In this document: one piece after another, positions 4,922 through 9,972 of the stretch
Layout: each line of letters opens with the position of its first letter
Numbering within the stretch: the stretch's first letter is position 1
DNA from: Bacillota bacterium
GTDB lineage: Bacteria; Bacillota; Desulfotomaculia; Desulfotomaculales; JAJYZD01
Direction of reading: 5' to 3'
Length of the DNA: 9,972 nt
NCBI GenBank assembly: GCA_021800315.1
Contig: JAJYZD010000131.1
Span: 1-9,972 of the forward strand
The notes under the pieces: generated by a model
Seen by the model: the letters and a program-made list of their open reading frames with translations, nothing else
What the model was told of the DNA's origin: nothing
Databases searched by the model: none
Made by a program: the position numbers and the translations under genes

Positions 4922-5275
4922 GCCGGCCGGTGAAAATAGCTGGACGGCGGCAAAAAGGAGTTTGGACCGCTTCCGGCGAAAAGCAAAAGGGACGGGGCTC
5001 CGGTTCGCCCCTTATTGCGGTTGCCCGTCCGTTATGGCCGAGCCCGGCGGGGAAGGACATCAGGCCTGTGCACGCAAGGCCGGCCGAAAGGAGAATCATC
5101 CTGATGCCGGAAGACATAACGGCACTTGTTTTGTGTACAGTAAAGAAGATACAAATAGTTTGACCATTTCCCTGGCGGTCCCTTCCTTTTCGGGCGGAGA
5201 CCGGCGGAAGCTCCGAGAGGGGGTAGCGGCGGGGATCCAGATCTCCCGGTGGGGGTGGATTAGCCGCCGAGGTTT
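4922..5275 (+). other. Leader/intergenic region upstream of htrA
   Basis: No recognisable protein or named riboswitch is seen. GGACGGG (4990-4996) can pair with CCCGTCC (5024-5030), while an inner GGGGC (4994-4998) can pair with GCCCC (5007-5011). These pairings share bases and are mutually exclusive. A 19-codon frame, ATG 5104 to TGA 5161 (MPEDITALVLCTVKKIQIV), has an AAAGGAG site 10 nt upstream and might be a leader peptide. An AT-rich block at about 5115-5165 holds a poor promoter match, TTGTTT (5126-5131) and TACAAA (5150-5155) 18 bp apart. The htrA transcript probably starts in or just after this block. Confidence 0.45.
5104..5163 (+). CDS. Possible 19-aa leader peptide upstream of htrA
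   Basis: The short frame ATG 5104 to TGA 5161-5163 is preceded by a strong AAAGGAG at 5087-5093 with a 10-nt spacer, a better start signal than that of htrA itself. The peptide MPEDITALVLCTVKKIQIV has no known relatives that I recognise. It could be a translated leader, a leftover gene start, or chance. It ends 112 bp before htrA. Confidence 0.25.
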   Translation: MPEDITALVLCTVKKIQIV

Positions 5276-6430
5276 ATGGGAGGATTCCTGGCCAACCCGG
5301 TGACCCGCCTCAAGGTGATTTTGACCGCTCTGGCGGCTGTGGTTCTGGGGTTGGGCCTGGCGGCCTACGGGAACCTGCCGGGCGGCAGGGGCGCCGCGAA
5401 TGTGGGTTCGGCCGGCCCCGTGGCCGGTTCTTCCGGCGATACCGTCACTTCCGCCCAGGGTCTGGGGGCGGATACAATCGCCGATATAGTGGCCCGCACC
5501 AGCCCGGCGGTGGTGAAGATCGAAACGGTGGTGCAGGGACAAAGCGATAAAATCTTTGCCGGCGACCCGCTGTTGCGGCAGTTCTTCGGTAATGACTTTC
5601 CTTTCGGTTCGCAAGTCGAACAAGGGGTGGGATCCGGCTTTCTCATGTCCCCGGACGGCTACATCCTCACCAACGACCACGTGGTAAGCGGGGCCAGCAG
5701 CATCCTGGTGACGGTGGCCGGGCGGTCCAGGGCGTACCAGGCGCAGGCGGTGGACCAGAATTACAGCCTGGATCTGGCCCTGGTCAAAATTGATGCCGGG
5801 AGCGACCTGCCTACCCTGACCATGGGCGATTCCGACCAGTCCCGGGTGGGGGATTGGGTGGTTGCCATCGGCAATCCCTACGGTCTGGACCACACGGTAA
5901 CCGTGGGCGTGCTGAGCGCCAAGGCCAGACCGGTTACGGTCGGTAACCGGCAGTACTCCAACCTTCTGCAGACCGACGCGTCCATTAACCCCGGGAACAG
6001 CGGGGGACCACTGCTCAACCTGGCCGGGCAGGTGATCGGTATCAATACGGCCGTGGGCACGGCCGCCCAGGGTATCGGTTTCGCCATTCCGACCAGCACG
6101 GTCAAACCGGTGCTGGACAACTGGGTGAGCCACAAACCGATTGCGTTTCTGGGCGTGCAGTTGAGTGGCGTGCCCTCCGGTACGGCCGCCGGCCTGAACC
6201 TGCCGGACGGGCAGGGGGCATTGGTCGCCGGAGTGGTCCCGGGCAGCCCCGCGGCCAAGGCGGGACTTTCGCCGGGGGACGTGATAACGCGCTTTAACGG
6301 GGGGACGGTCAACGGTCCTGACGACCTGATGGCCAGGATTCAGGGGGAAAGACCGGGTGCCGTGGCGCGGCTCACTGTAATCCGCAACGGAGCGTCTCTT
6401 GGTGTGCAGGCAACCTTGGGCAGCAAATAA
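5276..6430 (+). CDS. htrA: Membrane-anchored HtrA/DegP-like serine protease with one PDZ domain
   Basis: This 384-aa protein degrades or refolds damaged proteins outside the cytoplasmic membrane. A signal anchor lies at residues 11-31 (LKVILTALAAVVLGLGLAAYG). It is followed by a Gly/Ser-rich linker and a trypsin-like domain with a complete triad: H135 in LTNDHVV, D166 in YSLDLALVKI and S242 in NPGNSGGPLL. One PDZ domain covers about 291-381 (FLGVQL, then GSPAAKAGLSPGDVI). Size and layout fit the Firmicute HtrA/YkdA type. ATG 5276 is the first start after an in-frame stop at 5261; its ribosome binding site is weak (GAGG, 3 nt away). The response regulator begins 18 bp after its stop, so it most likely belongs to the same operon, as protease and regulated target of the sensing system. 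Confidence 0.96.
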   Translation: MGGFLANPVTRLKVILTALAAVVLGLGLAAYGNLPGGRGAANVGSAGPVAGSSGDTVTSAQGLGADTIADIVARTSPAVVKIETVVQGQSDKIFAGDPLLRQFFGNDFPFGSQVEQGVGSGFLMSPDGYILTNDHVVSGASSILVTVAGRSRAYQAQAVDQNYSLDLALVKIDAGSDLPTLTMGDSDQSRVGDWVVAIGNPYGLDHTVTVGVLSAKARPVTVGNRQYSNLLQTDASINPGNSGGPLLNLAGQVIGINTAVGTAAQGIGFAIPTSTVKPVLDNWVSHKPIAFLGVQLSGVPSGTAAGLNLPDGQGALVAGVVPGSPAAKAGLSPGDVITRFNGGTVNGPDDLMARIQGERPGAVARLTVIRNGASLGVQATLGSK

Positions 6431-6448
6431 GGATTAGGGGACAAAAGT

Positions 6449-7147
6449 ATGTCGCGCGAGGAAGAGAATCGCAAAGTTTTTCGCATCCTGGTGGTGGATG
6501 ACGACCCCAAGATCACGGCCATGTTGAAAAGGAGCCTGGCCTTCGACGGGTATAACGTGGCCGTCGCCGCCGACGGCCAGGAAGGCCTGGCCGCTTATTC
6601 GTCCTTTTCGCCGCACCTGGTGGTTCTGGACATCATGCTGCCGGGCGTGGACGGCTGGGATTTGTGCCGGGAGATCCGGGGCCGGGGCGACGTGCCCATC
6701 CTGATGATCACGGCCAAGGACGAGGTGTCGGACCGGGTCAAGGGCCTGGACGCCGGTGCCGACGACTACCTGGTCAAGCCGTTCGCCCTGGAGGAACTCC
6801 TGGCCAGGGTGCGGGCATTGCTCAGGCGGCGGCGGGGCGAGGGCGGCCAGGGGCAACTCGCTTTCCTGGACCTGACGATGAACGCCATCAGCCGTGAGGT
6901 GTACCGGGGCCAACGGCCCCTGGTCCTGACGGTGAAGGAATTCGACCTCCTGCGTTTTTTCCTGGAGCACCCCCGGCAGGTTCTGACCCGGGACCTGATC
7001 ATGGAACGGGTTTGGGGTTATGATTTCGCCGGCGAATCCAACGTCCTGGAAGTGTACGTGGGCATGCTCAGGCAAAAGCTCGAGGAGGGCGGGGAGAGGC
7101 GGATCATTCAGACGGTGCGCGGGGTGGGCTACGTCCTGAAAGAATAG
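6449..7147 (+). CDS. OmpR/PhoB-family response regulator
   Basis: This 232-aa DNA-binding regulator is controlled by phosphorylation from the histidine kinase encoded next to it. The receiver domain covers about residues 11-125: acidic pocket D17-D19, phosphoacceptor D61 in VVLDIMLPG, T88 in MITAKDE and K110 in YLVKPF. All the expected residues are present. The C-terminal winged helix (about 135-231) shows LTVKEFDLLRFF, RDLIMERVWGYDF, VLEVYVGMLRQKL and TVRGVGYVL, the usual OmpR-family pattern. The start ATG at 6449 follows TTAGGGGA. It is 18 bp after htrA and 27 bp before the kinase gene. The arrangement resembles envelope-stress systems that control htrA, such as CssRS or MprAB, but the true targets are not shown by the sequence. 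Confidence 0.95.
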   Translation: MSREEENRKVFRILVVDDDPKITAMLKRSLAFDGYNVAVAADGQEGLAAYSSFSPHLVVLDIMLPGVDGWDLCREIRGRGDVPILMITAKDEVSDRVKGLDAGADDYLVKPFALEELLARVRALLRRRRGEGGQGQLAFLDLTMNAISREVYRGQRPLVLTVKEFDLLRFFLEHPRQVLTRDLIMERVWGYDFAGESNVLEVYVGMLRQKLEEGGERRIIQTVRGVGYVLKE

Positions 7148-7174
7148 CCGGGGGGCCGCAAACGGGGTGGGAAC

Positions 7175-8593
7175 GTGTCGGTACGGCTCAAACTGACCCT
7201 GTGGTACAGCGCCGTTCTGGCGATGACGTTACTTGTGTTCGCCCTGACCCTGAATTTTGTCCTGGGCCATGATCTGCGGGCGAGCGTGGACAGCGGTCTG
7301 GTGGCCAAGGCCGGCGAAGTCATCCGTTCCATCCAGGTGGTCGGGGGGTTTCCCGATCCGGTTGAACGCGTCGTCCTGCCCAACGTGGACGCGTTTGCCA
7401 CCCCCGATACCTTCCTTCAGGCCGAGACCCTGAGCGGCCAGGTGGTGGCCCACTCGGCCAACATGGGCTCGCAACTTCTACCGCTGAGCAAGAATGCCCT
7501 GGCGGCGGCCGCCGCCGGGAAAAGCCACCTGGAGACCGTGGGGCAGCCCGGCCAGCGCATCCGGATCTACAGTCAACCCTTGATCTGGCGGGGGGAAACC
7601 ATCGGGGTCCTTCAGGTCGGCCGCTCCCTGGTTCCGTTGGACAGCACCCTCGACCGGCTGCGTGTTTTTCTTTTTTTGGGCGGTCTGCTGACGGTTCTGG
7701 CGGCCGGGTCCCTGGGCTGGCTTCTGGCCCGGGCGGCACTTGTGCCGATCGACCGGGTCACCCATGCGGCGGCGGGGGTGCAGGAGGCCCGTGATCTGAA
7801 GCGGCGAGTGGGGTACCGCGGGCCCGATGACGAAATCGGCCGCCTGGTGCACACCATCAACGCCATGCTGGACAGGCTCCAGACGGCGTACAACCGCATG
7901 GAGGAGGCCCACCTCCTTCAGAAAAGGTTCCTGGCCGACGCCTCGCACGAGTTGCGCACGCCGCTGACCACTATCAGGGGCAACGTGGAGTTGTTGCAGC
8001 GCGCTGGCCAGGCCAATCCGGAAATGCAGAAGGAAGCCCTGGCCGACATCTCCTCGGAGGCCGCGCGCATGTCCCGCCTGGTCCACGACCTCCTGTTGCT
8101 GGCCAGGGCCGACGCCGGTTACAAGCCGGAAATGACGCCGGTGGATCTGGCCGCCGTCCTGGGCGAGGTGGCGCGCCAGGGTGCCGTTCTGGCCGGTCCG
8201 GTGCGGTTTGCGGCCGACGATCCGGAGAGCGCCGGGCTGGTTATGGGTGACATCGACGCCCTGAAAGAACTCTTTCTGATTATCCTGGACAACGCTTTCA
8301 AGTATACGCCGCCGGGAGGGCAGGTGAGCCTGACCGTACGGCAGGAGAAGCATTTCCATGTGGTCGGGATAGCCGACACCGGTATAGGCATTGATCCCGC
8401 CGAACAAGAGCATATCTTCGAACGGTTCTACCGCACCGACCGGGCCCGCAAGGCCGGCGGGGGAACGGGTCTGGGTCTGGCCATCGCCCGTTTGATCGCC
8501 GAGCAGCATCAGGGCCGGATTACGGTGCGGAGCGAACCCGGTTGCGGCTCGACGTTTTCGGTTTGGCTGCCCGGCCTGGCCGAAGCATGGTAA
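7175..8593 (+). CDS. Membrane sensor histidine kinase (HAMP-HisKA-HATPase)
   Basis: This 472-aa sensor phosphorylates the upstream response regulator. The order is TM1 at about residues 8-30, an extracytoplasmic sensor region at 31-163, TM2 at 164-188, and HAMP at about 186-240 (ALVPIDRVTHAA, then DEIGRLVHTINAMLDRL). The HisKA domain has the phosphorylated H258 in FLADASHELRTPL. The ATPase domain has an N box with N373 (LDNAFKYTPPGG), a G1 box DTGIGI (401-406), an F box (IFERFYR) and a G2 box GGGTGLGLAI. It is complete and likely active. The start is GTG at 7175 with only a G-rich site (GGGGTGGG) upstream. The sensor region is not a type I recognise, so the signal is unknown; linkage to htrA suggests misfolded secreted protein or envelope damage. 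Confidence 0.95.
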   Translation: MSVRLKLTLWYSAVLAMTLLVFALTLNFVLGHDLRASVDSGLVAKAGEVIRSIQVVGGFPDPVERVVLPNVDAFATPDTFLQAETLSGQVVAHSANMGSQLLPLSKNALAAAAAGKSHLETVGQPGQRIRIYSQPLIWRGETIGVLQVGRSLVPLDSTLDRLRVFLFLGGLLTVLAAGSLGWLLARAALVPIDRVTHAAAGVQEARDLKRRVGYRGPDDEIGRLVHTINAMLDRLQTAYNRMEEAHLLQKRFLADASHELRTPLTTIRGNVELLQRAGQANPEMQKEALADISSEAARMSRLVHDLLLLARADAGYKPEMTPVDLAAVLGEVARQGAVLAGPVRFAADDPESAGLVMGDIDALKELFLIILDNAFKYTPPGGQVSLTVRQEKHFHVVGIADTGIGIDPAEQEHIFERFYRTDRARKAGGGTGLGLAIARLIAEQHQGRITVRSEPGCGSTFSVWLPGLAEAW

Positions 8594-8821
8594 ATGCGGC
8601 CGCGGATGTCGTCAGCCGGTTGATTCACGTGAAACGGATGTCCAAAAGAGGTTTTGCCCATGGCCAGTGGTTCCTGGACCGGGCTCTCAAGGACATGGTG
8701 GTGACGCCGGTCTTCCGCCTGGGGGCGGGCCTTGCCGTCACGGACCTGCGGGCGGTGGCCAGGTTGACAGCGGGTGCCGGGTCCGGAGAAGCTGGCGGAA
8801 CCGGGCATCGGGGGAAGGTGA
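8594..8821. other. Convergent intergenic region, no confident gene
   Basis: This 228-bp gap lies between the kinase stop and the argC stop, which face each other. No T-tailed hairpin is clear in either direction. A 91-codon + frame starts at ATG 8587, overlapping the kinase stop (ATGGTAA), and runs to 8862 into the 3' end of argC. It lacks a ribosome binding site and its sequence is unfamiliar, so I do not call it a gene. Confidence 0.5.
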
Positions 8822-9823
8822 CTACGCCTTCAAGCCAGTGTCTTCCGGCAGACCGAGCATGATGTTCATGTTTTGGATGGCCGCGCCCGAGGCGCCCTTA
8901 CCCAGGTTGTCCAACCTGGTCAGCAGCAGGATCTGGTCCTCCCGGCCGAAGACGAAGATATCGGCCCGGTTGGTGCCGTTGCAGGCGGTGATGTCCAAAT
9001 AGCCGCCGGCCGGAAAGGCATCGGCGTCATGGGGTACCACCCGGATGAAAGGCTCGCCGGCATAATAAGAAGCCAACAACTCGCGGATATCGCGGGCGGA
9101 CGCCTTTCTCCGGAAAAGCCGCGGGAACAGGGGTATGGACACGGCCAGGCCCTGGGCGACATTAGCGATGATGGGGCTGAAAAGCGGCGCAAACGAGAGC
9201 CCCGTCATCTTTTGCATCTCCGGCACGTGCTTGTGCGTAAGTTTGAGGGCGTAGTGGCGGGGACCGCGGAGAACCTCGGCCGCGCCGGGCTGTTCGTACG
9301 TCTCGATCATTTTGCGGCCGGCGCCGCTGTAGCCGGTGACCGAACAGCAGGTAACCGGGTAGTCCGCGGGAACGATCCCCTCGCGCACCAGCGGGTGAAG
9401 GGCCAGGGTGAAGGCCGTGGCATGGCAGCCGGGGTTGGACACCCGCTGGGCCCTGCGGATGAAGTCTCTCTGATTCCCGTCCAGTTCCGGCAAACCGTAA
9501 GTCCAGTCCGGGTGGGTCCGGTGGGCGGTGCTGGCGTCGATGACCCGGGTATTGCCTTCCACCAGGGAAGCCGACTCAATCGCCGCGTCGTCGGGCAGGC
9601 AGAGAAAGACGATATCGGCCCCGTTGATGAGCTTGCGGCGTTCCGCGGTATCCTTACGTTTTTCCGGATCGATCCGCGAGACCTCCAGGTCCGGCCTTTG
9701 GGCCAGGTAACCGTGGATCTTCAGCCCGGTGGTCCCCTCCCGGCCGTCGACAAAGACTTTGCAGGTCACAAAAATACCTGGTTTCTGAAACATGCTTAAA
9801 CCCGCATAAACAGGCGTAAACAT
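8822..9823 (-). CDS. argC: N-acetyl-gamma-glutamyl-phosphate reductase, short uncommon type
   Basis: This cytoplasmic enzyme of arginine synthesis reduces N-acetylglutamyl 5-phosphate to the semialdehyde with NADPH. The N-terminal KVFVDGREGTTGLKIHGYL is the nucleotide-binding segment of the short ArgC form. DIVFLCLPDDAA and VIDASTAHR follow. The catalytic cysteine C133 is in SNPGCHATAF, then VTGYSGAGRKMIE and a histidine-containing LTHKHVPEMQK. The C-terminal end has NMNIMLGLPE. The product is 333 aa from the ATG at 9823, which has GAGGG close before it. An ATG at 9793 (MFQKPGIFVT, 323 aa) or GTG at 9769 would be nearer the family length (about 310-320), but neither has a good ribosome binding site. 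No other arginine gene is in the window, and it points toward the two-component operon. Confidence 0.93.
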   Translation of the reverse strand: MFTPVYAGLSMFQKPGIFVTCKVFVDGREGTTGLKIHGYLAQRPDLEVSRIDPEKRKDTAERRKLINGADIVFLCLPDDAAIESASLVEGNTRVIDASTAHRTHPDWTYGLPELDGNQRDFIRRAQRVSNPGCHATAFTLALHPLVREGIVPADYPVTCCSVTGYSGAGRKMIETYEQPGAAEVLRGPRHYALKLTHKHVPEMQKMTGLSFAPLFSPIIANVAQGLAVSIPLFPRLFRRKASARDIRELLASYYAGEPFIRVVPHDADAFPAGGYLDITACNGTNRADIFVFGREDQILLLTRLDNLGKGASGAAIQNMNIMLGLPEDTGLKA

Positions 9824-9972
9824 ATCCCTCGCCCACTGACTGAGTGGGGTGGCAGCGTCACAGGATTCAGCTGCTGAGCCGCGGACTCCCGTCCGCGCTC
9901 CGGGTGGCTCACCATGGGGATCATCGCCGCCTGGCCGGGGGCACCAGTTCTGCCCGGCAGGGGGGTGTTACC
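9824..9972. other. Hairpin-rich region upstream of argC
   Basis: No gene is confident in this stretch. Three stem-loops follow one another. CCCACT (9832-9837) pairs with AGTGGG (9843-9848). GCGGAC (9881-9886) pairs with GTCCGC (9891-9896), with a GGGA tetraloop when read on the - strand, inside an outer pair TGAGCC (9875-9880) with GGCTCA (9906-9911). A bulged stem joins GCCGGGGGCA (about 9934-9943) with TGCCCGGC (9951-9958). This could be the argC leader RNA on the - strand. It does not match a T-box or another riboswitch that I know. A + frame from ATG 9914 is open to the window edge but too short to judge. Confidence 0.45.

Noticed and set aside
5096..6133. A 345-codon - strand frame across htrA, and similar frames at 6434-7075 and 7478-8509
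   Set aside because: All lie antisense to genes with complete catalytic motifs, and their composition is that of reverse-strand shadows in high-GC DNA.
8587..8862. A 91-codon + frame starting inside the kinase stop codon
   Set aside because: The overlapping start looks like translational coupling, but there is no ribosome binding site, no family likeness, and it runs into the argC 3' end.
8873..9799. A 308-codon + strand frame opposite argC
   Set aside because: It is the shadow of argC, which has its catalytic cysteine and nucleotide-binding motifs on the - strand.
9843..9860. A T-box-like GGGGTGGCAGCG on the + strand
   Set aside because: The key TGGNACC core is not matched (TGGCAGC), no stem I or specifier loop can be seen, and it is on the wrong strand for argC.

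Overview
The window is about 10 kb of high-GC bacterial DNA. It starts in a 5S rRNA gene, the end of an rRNA operon, and then carries an accessory-to-housekeeping mix of genes. The 5S sequence, the AGGAG-type ribosome binding sites, the frequent GTG/TTG starts, and the combination of HspR/Hsp20, an HtrA plus two-component cassette and tandem Uma2-family genes suggest a GC-rich Clostridia-type Firmicute, for example a relative of Desulfotomaculum, Moorella or Desulforudis. This assignment is an inference from style and gene content, not a database match.

Layout. 2-118 (+): 5S rRNA, followed by a strong, probably bidirectional terminator. 175-794 (-): a Phd/YefM-VapC toxin-antitoxin operon with its own promoter. 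940-1920 (-): a tandem pair of Uma2-family (DUF820) genes; the upstream copy is intact, and the downstream copy is frameshifted and has lost its active-site region. 2098-3639 (+): a two-subunit class I CoA-transferase-fold enzyme. Subunit A is interrupted by an in-frame TGA and is otherwise well preserved. Subunit B appears to lack the usual catalytic glutamate, as in IpdAB-type hydrolases. 3640-3994: about 350 bp without a confident gene, holding a perfect 16-bp palindrome and two long inverted repeats. 3995-4863 (+): an hspR-hsp20 heat-shock operon with a consensus sigma-A promoter overlaid by a HAIR-like operator. 4896-5275: a terminator and a structured, AT-rich leader region. 5276-8593 (+): htrA, an OmpR-family response regulator and a histidine kinase, a likely cell-envelope stress operon. 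8822-9823 (-): argC of the short, uncommon type. 9824-9972: a hairpin-rich region with no confident gene.

Functional reading. Two stress modules lie next to each other. The cytoplasmic one (HspR repressor and Hsp20 chaperone) is probably autoregulated. The envelope one (membrane-anchored HtrA protease with the kinase and regulator likely to sense and control it) resembles CssRS-HtrA or MprAB-PepD arrangements. The toxin-antitoxin and Uma2 genes beside the rRNA operon look like accessory cargo.

The most interesting points are the recoded-or-broken codon in CoA-transferase subunit A, three residues after a conserved glutamate; the phased TGTCA/TGACA half-sites over the hspR promoter; the mosaic Uma2 duplication; and the unexplained structured DNA at 3698-3922 and 9832-9956. 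I found no CRISPR array, insertion sequence, tRNA or phage gene.
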